In this document: piece by piece, positions 50,526 through 63,331 of the stretch | How the letters are laid out: every line of letters begins with the position of its first letter | How positions within the stretch are numbered: the first letter of the stretch is position 1 | Assembly: GCA_905178155.1 (NCBI GenBank) | Contig: CAJINV010000010.1 | Span: forward strand, 1,819,182 to 1,883,181 | Reading direction: 5' to 3' | Length of the DNA stretch: 64,000 nucleotides | From: Amoebophrya sp. A120 | Lineage: Eukaryota; Sar; Dinophyceae; Syndiniales; Amoebophryaceae | Notes under the pieces: model-generated | Databases searched by the model: none | The model's input: only the letters and a program-made list of their open reading frames with translations | Told to the model about the DNA's origin: nothing | Position numbers and translations under genes: made by a program

Positions 50526-53500
50526 TGCAACATGTGCATGATATTATGCAAACCCACTTCACGACAAACCTACTTCTTGCACTGCAAGACATCAAGCCAT
50601 ATACTTCAATACCGACCCATCTGCAGACACAACATCGCTCAGCGGAGAACCCGTGACATCGTCCTCATCCATGGGGGGGGGGGATGTTCCGCGTATCGCG
50701 CAAATTTTCATAAGCATTGACGCACCATGCTGATTTTTATTTTCATCGTCTCTTGATATTTTTCAACTTCGCATTTATATTATTTTTTCTGAATTTGCAA
50801 TAAAGCTGAACCGCGAAACATGCTCGACAACGATCATGCCTCCAAGTTTCGAATAATTTGTGTTCGTCGATCTGAATTCGAATTCCAAACGCATTCTGCT
50901 TCTTACTTACATGAATCAGGATCATCTTACACAAAAACTATTTAAGAGAAAAAAAGTTACTCAAATGATCCTCTCCTGGGAAGATAAGGGGCAACGCCAT
51001 CCATTGCGCAGCGCTTGCCACGCGCTTTCGGCAGCGCGCGTTGGGACCACGACGCCCCATCTTTGTTTTTGCTTTCGACGTGTGGATGGTGATACACTGC
51101 TTACACCTTTTTATCAATTCTGTCGCCTCTATTTTTTTGAAGAAGAAAGAGGAACGTTTTTGAGCACGTGCACCAGTGATGTCAGTGACTGATGAAAAAA
51201 AAATCATTCTTATAATTGTATAGTATAAGTGATTAAGGCATCCTCTTCCGATACTGCAAGAAGGGCGTCCTTCAGGAAGTTTATACGAAGCATAGTTTCA
51301 GACGAAGTTTTTCCTTGCGGTGTACATCAAAGTTGTTCTTTCAGAGATGACTATGTATCTATAATTCCTACTGAAGACGATCTCCCAAACTTGTTTTCAT
51401 GCACTGACACGACGATTACGATCCCGACCCGTCAAGAGCGTCGACTCACATTACACTGAATATCGTTGTTCCATTCAATAGTTTTTACCATATCGTTTTT
51501 CTCTACGACTACGCTCTTCTTCTTACGACGCTCCATCCCTTACCCCCAAGTAGAACAAAAACGAAAGCCCGGACGACAGAAACAGTCGAGGTGTTCGGAG
51601 GTCAGAATAAGTGGATCGCGAACAACATGTCGTGACCATGCTGCAAACGAGGATCTGCATCCGGGAAAGATGGCAACGAAGCAAATCAATACTTCTTTCA
51701 TTGAAGATTCACAAAACCAAGCACAACGAGCGGATACGACTGGTTTTTTCTCCTCGTCTTCGAGCTGTACCAGCAGATTTCTAGTTGTGCTATCATTTTC
51801 TTTCTTGTCGCGGCAAAAGGTAGATTTACAAGGTGAGAAAGCAGATCCAGATTTGTCGCTAGGTTTAGGGTAACGGTGATAGAGCAGTAGGTGACTGTTA
51901 ATACGAGGGCAAGGTGACTGTTAATACGATTCTTATCTGTTGTAAGTAAGAGAGAGAGAGAGATAACCTACATAGTTGAACTAGGCAGGACAGTATACGA
52001 CGAACATCACACAGAAGAACGCTGGCCTTGCTCCCGTCCAACTGCTAGCGTGATGCCTCTCCGCCCACCTCGCAGCGCCTTCAGAAATGGCCCGGCTGAC
52101 TACTCTCGGTTCGGATGCTGCTCGCGGATGCTGCTTGATGTGATCTTGTTGCCCTAGCCGAAGTTCTGCTTTCAGGTAGTACAGGCCTGGTAGAGGGCGA
52201 CGAACTAGACCGAAGACTAGAACGCCCCCCAGCTACCGCGAGGTTTTTAGTAGTCAGATTGCGTCAAGGCCGGCCGGAAGACACTGGGATAGTTTACCTG
52301 TGGCCTTGTAGCCCGAGTCTGGTTCAAACCGTTCTACGCGCTGATGTCATCCCCCATGTCCGTGAAGAGTAAGGCGGCAAGTTAAGGGGGAATTGAGATG
52401 ACGGGGAACTTTAAAAATAAAAAGGCAATCGAAAGCAAACTAGTTCCCCGGCTCGACATGCGGCGACGCTGCTCTTCCACGCAGCGCCCCGGCGAGCAGT
52501 TGACGGGGCACTCACTCACTGGACAGGCCGTCTCCCGCTCAGCGGCGTGGCGCGGCTGTTCTACCAGGAAAGCACTACAGATAGCTTTGCCGCTACTATT
52601 TCTATATTTTTCTTTATATTATTTATTATTTAAGCTACTGCAGCGACGGACCTCGGTGGCGCATCCACCCGGTGAGTGAGTCAGGGCAGTTTGTGCAGGA
52701 CGCATATTGTTTCTGTTTTTTGACCGACGTGTGTGCGTGTGTGTGTTTCTTTTTCAACGTCCTTATGTGTGCACCCATGTGAGTACGTCTTTCTAGCGCT
52801 ACCGGGGGGCTCTTCCTGTCCCCCCGGGTCCTAATGTGTTTTGATTTGGAAAGGGGTAGTATCCGTTCTCAACAACGCAGGATCAAACGCAGGATCAAGC
52901 TAATAGAGTGCAGTAATTATCTGTTGTAAGTAATAGAGTGCAGTAGTAGCTCGCTGTCGCGGTAAGAATGTGGTCGTTATGTTTCGTGCACAGTCGTACT
53001 GGAGGTTCTTTTTTTCCTCTAAAATCGGAATCCTCCGACTGAGTTTTTGGGTTTACAGAATCGCTTTGTGGTGCACACTGAGTCATGATGTTGATGTCGC
53101 TTGATCTAAAAATAGTAATGGCCGCTTCTCTAGAGCCATCGACGCACAAACTTCATCTATAGTGCCAGAGCACTTTACCGATGAAAGTAGTTGTCAATAC
53201 GAAACACCCTGTAGGTAAATACAAGAGTCAAAAAGTCCTTAGATGTTGTTCTTCCAAAAGCTGTGGATGTGGAGTGAAACTTAATGTTAATAAAGCCATT
53301 GAAGAATGTGCATTCAAAATTGGCATCGGCATCGTCGAGAAATAGCTCGGATTGCGGAAGGTGGAAGTCCAAGTCGTTGTCATTAGATATAAAGAACGCT
53401 CTGCAGGCACAGCAGGGGGGCGCAAAGGATAAAAAACGAAAACGGTTTAAAAATAGCACCTCTTCTTAAATCCGGGATGATTTTTCAGAAACTCAAACTT

Positions 53501-53692
53501 CAGTCCGTACTTCCTCACGACACATGTTTTTCTCTAGCTCCAGTTTGCAGCAGCTTCAGCTATTCGATCGAGTATATACTTATCAAAAAAAGATCGCGGC
53601 CTCTTCTAGTTCTATCGGGAAAAAAACCCCTGGAATTCTTTGCCCATTCCTGTCCATCTAAATTGTTCTGGTGTCGTGCTACGAACCCATCT
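50526..53692. other. Gene-poor interval with small repeats
   Basis: 3.2 kb without a recognisable gene. Holds a 17-bp direct repeat (GGTGACTGTTAATACGA at 51890 and 51913), a short GA microsatellite (about 51949-51963) and a short repeat of AATAGAGTGCAGTA near 52903 and 52932. A 94-codon minus frame at 53175-53459 lacks support. Confidence 0.45.
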
Positions 53693-54919
53693 TCAAAAAC
53701 AAGAAATACGTTGATCACGAGCTGCAGCTGCCCCGGCAACCTGCTCCTGCTGGTAAAAACGAGTAGCAGATTCATGTTGGTCCACATGATGGCGCTGTTG
53801 ATAGTTTTCGCCGCCACATTGCTCAACTTGTTCACGCCGACATGATGTTGATGCGCCAGCACTACTACCTCCTAGCCAGCACGATTTCCCCTCCTCCAAA
53901 ACTTGTTTTTCCAATTCTGGTATCAAATGTAAAAATGTCTGGGTCTGGAAGAGTTATGCTGTTTTTGCATGACACAGAAGGGGCGGCATGGAAGCTCTAG
54001 CATCACAGGTTTCGAGAACCTTCCGCAATGCCGAATCCGCATGACAAGTCCCCTATTTTGCTGACAAAAAGTGGGAGCTTTTGCTACGTATGCATGAGAG
54101 ACTTTTCTGTGTTCTGAAATACGCATTACAAGTTGCATCCTTCCAGACCCAGACACTTTTGCATTTGATATCCGGATTTTTTTCCAGTACTCCCTCTTCC
54201 AGATATATGTAGTCAAACCGGAAATCTTGCTTCAACCGCTGGCGCCAGGCTTTTTCGTGGTCGAAGTAGCGGTAGTCTCCCTTCTCAAATTCACTGTTGC
54301 ACTCCCTCGGCTCCGACTCCCGCTGAAACCAGAGATTGTAAAGTTTGTGGTAGCGCCAACCCAATTTTTCCAGCTGCGCCGCGGCCAGCAACTGGTCGTG
54401 GCTGTTTTTTTGGTAGTAGAAAACGAAGAAAAGCGTGTCCAAATCGTATTTCTCTTGCTGATATGCATGGCAAAAGCATCGTGCGTAGTATAAATCGCAT
54501 GACAAATTTCATCTTCAAGAAGAAAATGGGAATTAGAATTTGTAATGCAAAATTAGGTACGAAAGTAGATTTGTCACGCATGCCTGCACTTACTAATAGT
54601 ACGATACTTTTGCACTGCATAGCTGAAAATGCTCCTTCGTGAGGATGTTTTGCGGGATCCTCGGCTGAGTCGACGGGTACAGATGCTGGGGCTGCTGGAT
54701 CAACATCGCGCTTGTTGTCCTTTGTGCTGCCTGCTGCTGATGCATTGGAAGATTTGTAGAACTTGCGGTGTGGGTGTAGGGAAACCTGATGGATATGATC
54801 ATGAAAATAATCGTCGTGCGAACCAGTCGTCTGAAAGGGGAAGTTCTTTCGGAACAAATTGAAAAAATTTTCGAGATTTTATAGATAGAATGTGCACGAC
54901 AGGACCGGAGAATCTTCAT
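53693..54919 (-). CDS. CCR4-NOT complex NOT2/NOT3/NOT5-type protein (NOT box)
   Basis: Exons 54919-54622, 54456-54171 and 53915-53693 join to 268 residues from the ATG at 54919, or 210 from the in-frame ATG at 54745 (MHQQQAAQ). The central region is the NOT box: YDLDTLFFVFYYQKNSHDQL, AAAQLEKLGWRYHKLYNLWF, QRESEP, GDYRYFDHEKAWRQRLKQDF and FDYIYLEEGVL. In the family this domain docks NOT2 and NOT3/5 together on the NOT1 scaffold of the mRNA deadenylase. Upstream are a Gln-rich stretch and IPQNILTKEHFQ. The protein is much shorter than usual NOT3/5 and lacks their N-terminal coiled coil, so NOT2-like is possible. The tail is Gln/His-rich. Confidence 0.92.
53921..54170. mobile_element. Introner-like element, family A
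   Basis: 250 bp. Flanks TCTGG and TCCGG match 4/5. Excision joins GVLEKNP to ELEKQVLEE in frame. Confidence 0.92.
54462..54621. mobile_element. Introner-like element, family B
   Basis: 160 bp. Exact TSD GCTGA. Excision joins LTKEHFQ to QEKYDLDTLF, completing the start of the NOT box. Confidence 0.95.
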
Positions 54920-54963
54920 AAAGTGGAACTACAACATACGAACAGAAATAGCTACCAAGAAGT

Positions 54964-57900
54964 CTACCAAGGGTAGTATCGGGGGACGGGCATATGGTTT
55001 TCGGTAGAAGCACTCGGACGGACCTTGGAGGTGGTCGCACTCGCAGCTTCGTTTACGAAGACTTGTCGCCCCTTATCATGAGCTTCTCTGCCGCAAGAGC
55101 TGCCACGTCGGAGTCCAACATCTTCCGCTCCAGCATTGTTGAAGACAACGGCCGGTGCATCACGCATGTCCACGTCACGTCGGGAGCTGCCAGGAACTCC
55201 TCGTCCTCCACTGGTGCGCCCACCATACTCTGGCCCTGGCGCCGCATTTTATGCATTGCAAACATGTCTGGGTCTGGAAACTTGTAATGCATGGCTGCGT
55301 ATTGCAGTGCCACTGCAATACGCAGCCGTGCATGACAACGTTACGTATTCCACATGACAAAGTACGTTTTTGCATGAGCATGACAGGTAAGATTGCCTTT
55401 GCGCGGCTATGCAACACAGATTCTCGAGTCATGCCAGACAAGCATGACAAAAATGCACTCTCCCAGACCCAGACACATTTGCAATTCATACATGTCGTCC
55501 GACGACGACATCCTGCTCATCCCAATCCTGTGCAAAAGTATCGCATTCGTATAAATGCAAGTCTTGCATCACAAATTTTTTTCTCAAGGTAAATCAGCAT
55601 CACAAATTTCATTTCTCATGCTGAGGAAATTTGTAATGCATTTATACGAGTACGATACTTTTGCAGTTCATAATCCCAATCTGAATCCAACTGAAAATCG
55701 TCCGAGGAAGTGTCCGACCCCGAGTCCGTTCGGAACACTGGATCCGCCGCGAGGTCCTGTTCCCAGATGATATCGGGATCGGAATGGAGGGTGTCAGTTA
55801 GGGGCGACGAGGATGCACGCGGGGCGGCGCTTTTTGATTCGTCGCGTACGTGTTGCTGCTGATCGTAGTACAACTTCCTCGCGCAGAAGTGGTCTTCCTG
55901 GTGGGCAGTACCCCGCTCAAGAAGGTGCTCGCCCTCGACGTTGTGCTGAGAGTTGATGTCCTTCTCCTTCATGTAATACAACCCACTGCCCGTTTGTCTA
56001 CTTTGTGTGACGGCTTTATGGCGACCCCCTGTAGTTTCCTCCGTACCTCTTCCTCGAACACGAGAGCCATCGCCTTTGCTTTTATCCCGTAGGAAGCCGT
56101 CCTCGTTGTTCTTTCTCACCTGCTCTTTGTAGTCGCGATGCTGTACTGTACTCGCAGTACCGCGAGGAGCAGGACCCGGGTGATCATGCTGATGATGTTG
56201 ATTCGTCGCAATAAACATGGACTTGGTTCGCCTCGTCGAGTAGCTGTCATCGTAATCGAGCATACTGTGCAGACTCAAAATCTTCGGCTCGGAGAAGGTT
56301 TTTGTCGTGCCAGCAGCGTCGAGATTTGTCTTCACGTAGTGGTCGACGTCGACGACGTTCTTCGTGCTAGATGAAAAATGCTGCTTGCTCTTATTTTCGA
56401 AGTAGCTCGCATGCCCAGCCTGAAACAACTCGAATTCCCTCTGGTTTTTGCAGCGGAAGAGCAAAGATCCGGATCCGGGCCGCTTGATTTTTTCTTTGTC
56501 GGTGTTTTCTTTAACGTCGACCGGAGCTGCAGTAGAGGACGAACTATTTGCTGCAATTCTATCTGGATTCATTTCTGCACTTGCTGTGGAAGTCCTCGCT
56601 CCTGCTGCGCCTGGGTCAGCAATACCTTGACGTTGACCTTCCTCGTCCGCGGGAAGTGCTAGAGCTAGACCGTCGTCGTCCTCCTCCTCTCCAGTTTTCT
56701 CATTCTGCTGTCCTGTGGCCGGTAGTTCTTCCACCTGCTCTTTTGCTGGCTTAGAAGCTGCATTTTTCCTGTGCAGCTCCTCCCTTGCAGCTGCAGTGGA
56801 GCAGAACTGCGCGTGTCCAGAGGTAAACAGCTCGACCTCGGCGGGGTTTTTCAAGAGAAAAATTGATTTTGGGTTGGTTTCCGGGCTCGTGTTGAAGGTT
56901 TTTTCAATCTCTTTCAAACGCAATTTCAGCTGGTTGTGTTTCTTGTCTTTTTGCTGAACAATGCGAGCAGGAGGGTTGATACTATTTTCCGAGGTGGCCT
57001 GCCTTAGGTTTTCCTTTTCAGCTTCAGCGTCCGCTGCTGCAGTATCAATGGCAAGTCCTGGAGCACCTCCGCTGCTTGTTGTATGTACGCCAACAGGTGG
57101 ACCTCGTCCAAACGAACTACCCTGGTCGCCAGATGTACGGTTTTTGCCACACAACGACGACGAAAAATCTTGTGGATTTTCGACATTTTTTGCTTCCTGG
57201 GTACTAGAACTAGGAGCACCAGCTGTGGTAGTCCTCAGAGGTAGCGCCACGGGGATGACGTCAAAAATTTTGGAAGAGGAGTTGGCTGTCGGCCGCGGGT
57301 GCCTCAGATTGTTTGTAGCGACTTGCTTCTCGAACATCGTCCCTGGCGGGGCAGGGGGAGGAGCACCTCCACCTCCTCCCGCACCAGCATCAGATGTCGT
57401 AACATTTTTTTCCAATATCTTAGTTCCGCTCGTCGTAACGCCCGCACCCGCTCCGTTTGAAGAAGAAAATACTGGGTTATGCACCGCCAAGCCTTCCTGT
57501 ACGAGCTGCTTCTCGAGTTCTTGGTGGAGCAACTCTCGGTCGCAGAGCGACTGCAACCGCTTCCGTTCCTTTTCCTGCGGAAAGAGGACCTGCAGTTTCA
57601 CGATTTATCAACGTGCCAAATTCAGCATGCTCTACGAAGCAACAAATCAAAATAAATTCTCAAACATGAGGGTGAAAAATTTATTCCGTTTCAACATGAT
57701 CTTCATTGTGCTCAATACGCTACTTTTAAGCCAAACGATCACTACCGGCGACACAGTTTCCGGTAGCAGCTTTTGTAGCTCCAAAACTGAGGGTGGTCGT
57801 GATTGTCTCGGATGCAATAGAGGGCCAGTCGTCCTCATCTGCGGGTCTGTTCCGTTGTACATGCCCTGAGGGTGGATATGGTCATGCCCCCGCGGCAAAG

Positions 57901-59879
57901 TAGGATCGCCCGTCTGTAGTCCAAGTCCACCTTGCCCAACATAATCTGGTCGCGCCGGTCGTGCTGGTGCAACACCCCCACGACCTGGCGGCTGCCCAAA
58001 ATTGAGCGCCGGGAGTGGGGGCGGAGTGGTTGAGTTAAAAGGGTAGGAGGTCGCGCAGCCCCCGCGTTGGTGGAAATTTTGTTGTTCGAAAGAACTTCTT
58101 GTGTGATGATGTCCCCTGCTGGAAGGAACAAAGGGACGGGGACACGGGCCGCCTGACAAAGGATCAATTATAGGTGGACCACCACCAACAGCCCGCTGGT
58201 GCATATCAAATGTAAAAACGTCTGGGTCTGGAAGATTGCAACTTGTCATGCTAAATCTGCAGCATGCAAAAATCTGTGCTGCATGATTACCAAAAGTCGC
58301 CCAATTTTGACCAAGTCGGGAGGTAGTTTCTCATGCAGGATAGGCATTAGAAAGGTCTCGCAGAATCTGTCATGCTAGCTCCGGCATTCCAGACCTCATG
58401 GGTCATGGAAAAGCAGCATGGCAAATCGCGCATTCTTCCAGACCCAGACATTTTTACACTTGCTAGTGCATCTTCGCCTCTAATTCCGCAGGCGTGGGGA
58501 TTCTCATCGGAGTATTCTGAGTAAAAACGTCCCCACCCCAGAGTTGTCATGCTAATCTGCATGCTGAAAATGTTTCTCATGCGGAGCTCCATCAGAAGCC
58601 TTTTCTAGTCGTGTTTTGGAATCTGTCATGCTCCAATCAGCATGACAGACTAGATCTGTGATGCTGCTCAAACTAGCTAAACAGGATCACACTATGAGGA
58701 CAGACTTGTCACGCGAAACCACCAAAGCTGGCTGATTTGTCTAGCAGATTTCCCATCTGGACTCTGGTGTGGGGACGTTTTTGCTCAGGATATGGAGGCT
58801 GCAGGTACGGCGGGGCGTGACTACCACCTCCCTGCGAACGCCTTTGATGGTCCGGCACCGCAAGTTCGGGGGGCGGGGAGGTGATTTCGTTGCTCTTCGA
58901 GTAGTATCCTGTGCAAAAGTATCGTACTCGTAGTAATTGCAATCATGCATTACAAATTTCTTTCTCAAGGTAAATCCACATGACAAATTTCTTTTCTTAT
59001 GCTGAGCGAATTTGTCATGCATTTATACGAGTACGATACTTTTGCAATGCATAAGTAGGGATAGTTGTGGTGGTACTGTTGCTGATGCTGTTGATGCTGC
59101 CCCTGCCCGCCTCCTGCAGCTGCAGTAGCAGGTGGCGGCGCATGTTGATTCATGTTCCAGTTGTTCCCTGCTTGGTGATGGCTTTTCAAACATCCACCTG
59201 CAGAAGCTGTTCCGCCCAAAGTGGAAGTGACAGACCCGGGAACGGACGGACTCATGGACAGTTTCCGAATCGTCTCCAGCTGCACATACAATGGCGGCTT
59301 TTGGTTCAGGGGCGGCGGGGGAGGGGCGCACTTCGGCGGCGGAGGGTGGGAATGATAGGACGAGTTGTAGGACTGAGTTGAATGGGTATGATGTTGACCT
59401 CCAGTTGTGTCTTTGTCGAACGACGAAAAAGTTTTCCCCCGTGTCTGCCGCGGACTCCGGTCGCACAAACTCGTTCCACAGTCATCGAAGTGGGTCGAAA
59501 GGGAAATTTGCGGCTGGAGCTTCGGATCAACGTCTTCTACTTCATGCGGATGCGCCTGAAGATTATCATATTGCAACTCGGTTTCTTGCTCAAAAATTTT
59601 TCCTTGTTCCTCCTCATCTTCTCCTACTCCATCTTCAACCTCACCACCAAGCGCCGGGAAAGAGATCTTCCGGAAAGGAGCAGACGGACGAGCGGTCTGC
59701 TCCTGCTCTGCGTAGTTCATTTTCATACAACCCGTAGTAGTACTACCTCCGGCCCCGCTGGTTTTTCTGTTGCTGTAAGAGGTGTTTATCTTATTACGGT
59801 TGTTCCCCCACCACGCGTTCGCAGATTTCTTCTGCTCGTGGTGGTGAGACTTATGTTGCGCTGGAGGAAACGACTCCAT
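54964..59879 (-). CDS. Large low-complexity protein, Pro/Gln/His-rich N half
   Basis: ATG 59879 (MESFPPAQHKSHHHEQKKSA), stop 54964. Exons 59879-59054, 58899-58793, 58507-58466, 58198-57746, 57589-55673, 55518-55491 and 55244-54964 join to exactly 1,218 codons (1,217 residues). The N half is rich in Gln, His, Pro and Gly, with short conserved-looking pieces (KPPLYVQLETIRKLSMSPSV; RIPTPAELEAKMHQRAVGG; SVLELQKLLPETVSP). The C half has a basic coiled stretch (FPQEKERKRLQSLCDRELLH) and a motif used twice: KNPAEVELFTSGHAQF and KNQREFELFQAGHASYF. This resembles an RNA-granule or translation-regulator type of protein in composition only; the family is not recognised. It ends 45 bases upstream of the NOT-box gene start. 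Confidence 0.8.
55250..55490. mobile_element. Introner-like element, family A
   Basis: 241 bp. Flanks CATTT and CATGT match 4/5. Excision joins DVVVGRH to AAPGPEYGG in frame. Confidence 0.91.
55524..55672. mobile_element. Introner-like element, family B
   Basis: 149 bp. First base changed (AATCC for TATCC). Exact TSD ATCCC. Excision joins QLDSDWD to EQDVVVGR in frame. Confidence 0.92.
57590..57745 (-). other. GT-AG intron of the low-complexity gene
   Basis: Sense strand starts GTAGTGATCG and ends GAAACTGCAG, joining LPETVSP to VLFPQEKER in phase 0. No TIR. Confidence 0.8.
58204..58465. mobile_element. Introner-like element, family A
   Basis: 262 bp. Right end worn (GCTA for GATA). Exact TSD GTGCA. 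Excision joins AELEAKMH to QRAVGGGPP in frame. Confidence 0.93.
58513..58792. mobile_element. Introner-like element, family D
   Basis: 280 bp. Flanks CGGAG and TGGAG match 4/5. Excision joins PYLQPP to MRIPTPAEL in frame. Confidence 0.92.
58905..59053. mobile_element. Introner-like element, family B
   Basis: 149 bp. Exact TSD AGTAG. Excision joins QYHHNYPY to SKSNEITSP in frame. Confidence 0.94.
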
Positions 59880-61033
59880 GGTTCTAAGTGTTTGCACTTC
59901 TTTGCAGCTCAAATACTTTTTTCGGCTGCGCAATTAATGTTTTCTACCAATATCAAAAATCATGACCTCCTCCTTCAAAACTAGGTACTTCTGATCTTCA
60001 CGACATAGGTGGAAGCTGCATACAACGATATCTTTAACACTAGGATTAAGAAACAGAATCAAAAAAGACAAACTCCTAGCTGTATCGCAGCTTTCGTTTC
60101 ATCTACACTTCTATGCTACAAATGAATTCTTGCGAGTGCTCTGCATACCAGATCACGCAACTTCTTCGACAAAATCATAAACTAACACAACATTTATAAC
60201 ACAGATCAGACCTGTCGTCCCGCTTTTAGTGCAAACAGAGTATGTGAAAACAGGCCTCGTAAAGAAAAAACACGGGAGAACGAATGCGCCGCCGGAACAA
60301 CAGATAACACGGTGCAGAAACTACTCCCAAAAAAAAAGCACCACGTTCGCTAGTACGCTTGTTTTCGCTTCAAGTACACCAACCAAAACCATTGCTCGTT
60401 GTAAAGGCATCCAAAAAACACGCAGCTGCACGGAGGTGATCATCTTTTATAAGAAGTCTTCTAATGTTGTTCAAGAAACATCACAGCTTCGCGACGCGGC
60501 TCAGCAGAGGATGGTCGATGAATGAAGGAGGATTCGCACGCGAGGACTGGAGCTGCTATACTAGCGACGCAAATGTCGCTGCATGCGGATCATGTGTGAC
60601 GCGATCGGTTTGACATCATTGACAGCCGCAATTATACGTGATATGGAACACTTTTTGCATTTATTTTCGGTGGTCCGCTGTGGCTTCGCCATCCAGGACC
60701 ACAATACAGCTGTAGTTGTATGCCGATTCTGTAAAAAATGTTTTACGTACATACTAAAGCATTTAATACAAAGAAATGGTAGCCTCGCGCGAAGAGAGAT
60801 TCAGGGCCGCGTCATCACAGATGAGTCACTCGACATCTACGAGTTCTGTCGAGCAAAAAAAAAACATACCGCAGCTTGATACGTAGAGCCATTTGCTTCG
60901 TGGCAAGTAGAACTTCTACGCAGCTGTTCAGTACAAATATTGATGTCGCGTTCGTCTCATCTATCATCTCGATCTCCCATGAAGTAGATGATGAAACTCT
61001 TTGCCTCTACCGCTGTTAACACCCACTACCTTC
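59880..61033. other. Intergenic region
   Basis: 1.15 kb between the SAP30BP-like stop and the start of the low-complexity gene. Plus-strand frames (98 codons each) have no motif. No element found. Confidence 0.45.
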
Positions 61034-62215
61034 TCACGCCCCAGTTCTCTGCTGCGTCGTCGCTCCCCCGCCACCTCCGCTACTTTGATTCGCCACGTTC
61101 AGATACGGTGTGGGGTCGAATTTGTCCGGGGAAAAATTGGTGCAGTACTCGTTAATGCCGAACATTTTGATCACTTTTTCCAGAATGTACGGGTTCCGAT
61201 GGTCGCTACTCTTCATGACCGCGTCGTTAAAGTGCTTGCCCTGGGCTTTCAGCGCGAAAAACTTTTCTACCCTTTCCTGTAATTGCGGGTCCGGCGACCC
61301 TGGCGGGGAGGGGGGAAGCTTGATGTGGTCTAAATTATCGATGTAGTTTTCTACTTCCTGCTGTTCGTCCAGAGTGGTCTGGTGCGGGTCTACTACGGCA
61401 AAGGATGCAGCAGCAAGTTTTTGTCGCTTGTGCGAAGGCGTGTTTTCTACTACCGACGGCGGTGGTGGTTGACCTCCCCCTCCTGCAGCATGAGTAGTAG
61501 AGCCGTTTTGATTGAAACTTTTAGCACTCTTGCTGGTGCCTGTAGCTGCGCCATTACTTCTTGTGGTATTAATATTTTTTCCTCCTTTAGCATGTGGTGA
61601 AACACCCTCGTCGCTGTTTTCGGACTCTGGGGAGCGGATCAAGTCTTCCCGGGGAAGATCCCGCTGTTGTCGCTTTAAGTTGTTCATATCGGCCGTCGCG
61701 TTACTAGCCGTACTACGACCACTCGGCGGTGCACCAGCTGCCAGAGTACTAGGCTGCCGCGCAGCAGGAGGAGCAGCCTGCTCTTCTTCCTCCTCTTCTT
61801 CTGGTGTCATGACCACCACTTGCTGCATATGAAAGCCTCAGGTTGGAAATCCTCAAATTGGAAATAATTTGTAATGCAAAAAACGACTCCAGTTGAAGCG
61901 CCATTTGTAGTCGGCGCATGACAAATTTCCCGGGCGCTCAAAACGTGTCTGTCATGCTAGTTAGGCAAAGGGGTAGCCTTCTCTCGTGCTAATCAGCACT
62001 CCAATTCTTAACCCGTAGCAGGACAATAGTCGGCTTCCATTGCACCCTCTGCAATACAGTCTTTTTTGCGTCGCATTTCATGCATCACAAATTATTTCCA
62101 CGTTGAGGATTTCCATTCTGAGGCTTTCATACTGCATCGCTTCTTTGGTCAGGGGCTTGAGCTTCGGGTGCTTCTCCACCTTGTCGCTCTTTTCTTCGTC
62201 GCTGGACCAGTCCAT
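61034..62215 (-). CDS. SAP30BP: SAP30BP / HCNGP-family protein
   Basis: Exons 62215-62132 and 61822-61034 join to 290 residues from ATG 62215 (MDWSSDEEKSDKVEKHPKLK). After an acidic Glu run and a Gly/Pro/Ser-rich middle comes the HCNGP domain (about residues 180-275): NYIDNLDHIKLPPSPPGSPD, LQERVEKFFALKAQGKHFND, DHRNPYILEKVIKMFGINEY and FSPDKFDPTPYL. In animals the family binds the SAP30 corepressor subunit and also takes part in splicing of some short introns; the role here is inferred. The start was chosen because no upstream in-frame ATG precedes it. Confidence 0.93.
61828..62131. mobile_element. Introner-like element, family F
   Basis: 304 bp, ends TATGAAAGCCTCAGGTTGGA and ATTTCCATTCTGAGG...TTTCATA. 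Exact TSD CTGCA. Excision joins LKPLTKEAMQ to QVVVMTPEEE in frame. Confidence 0.94.
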
Positions 62216-63331
62216 CTTGATGCTTATGTTTGTGTGCGAAGCAAATTTTCCGCTACTAGATTCTGCAGGCGGACCCTCACGAAACCAGGAACATACGAAA
62301 GTATCCAACTTCCAGGATCGTGACCGTGCTATTTTATTCTTGTCGCAATAGTGGAAGTGGACGTCGCGATAATTGTCGCAATAAAAAAGGTAGCTTTTGA
62401 TGTCGCCAGAATTTTAACGTAGATAAATGCGTGCCGCTGATAGATACATTAGAAAGCTTTCCACGAATAGCGAGCGCTTCAGACAGCAGGATCCAGAGGG
62501 ACAAAATCAGGGCACCCCCCCATACATCTTGTGGCAAAAAGCCAAATGGGATCTTGGTGCTTGTTTTAGTTTTCCGTTTCAGCATCTCGGCTAATATTTG
62601 TATGTGCAAGTGGCACCATTCGAGCATGTGCTAGAACATGATCTGGTCTAGTACTTCTAGGTGTAATAAAATTCAAAAGAATCGATCTTGTTGTGTTCTT
62701 AGTCGTTGACCTTTAGACTTCTAGCACGACGCTCTGAGAATGTGTTTTCAATCTGCATCTACAGTTCATTGGTAGAAGAAATCATCCATATTACACGACA
62801 GAATTTGAATTGCAGAGGATGAACATCATCGACAGGCTGGATGGCACACGCTCCTGCTGATGAAGTTTTTTTCATCCTTGCATCAAACACGGGGCCAAAG
62901 CCGCCTCGTATCATGTTGATCTTGTATACGAGCCTAGTTGTACAGCGCGAGGACATATCATCATACATCAAGTTCATTTCATCTGTGGGTAGAACGACTA
63001 CCTGTATTTGTACCTCGGTTTCTTTTTCGTCAGAATGAGGAATTCGATTTCAGCAAGACCAATTATAGCCTGAATAGCAACGTAGAACAAGGATGATTCT
63101 TGTCAACATGCTATCCACGCATAATCATAGCACTATTGTCATTCTATCCACGCAAGATCATGGGATTTGGTGCTGCCCTCGCTGAGTTGCCGGTCCGGAC
63201 CGGCGCGTGCGGCTTGGACATCAACCTGATAGTGTTCATCAATATGAAAGGCAATGTAGAAGTCTGTCTGTCATGCAGCTCTCGCATGAAAAAACGAAAT
63301 TGTCATCCTGCTTTCTGCATTACAACAAAAG
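62216..63331. other. Intergenic region
   Basis: 1.1 kb between the start of the SAP30BP-like gene and the next stop upstream. No gene or element recognised; CTATCCACGCA occurs twice near 63111 and 63144. Confidence 0.45.

Noticed and set aside
52140-52410. tRNA- or SINE-like sequence (GGTTCAAACC near 52321)
   Set aside because: I could not fold a cloverleaf or place an A box at the right distance.
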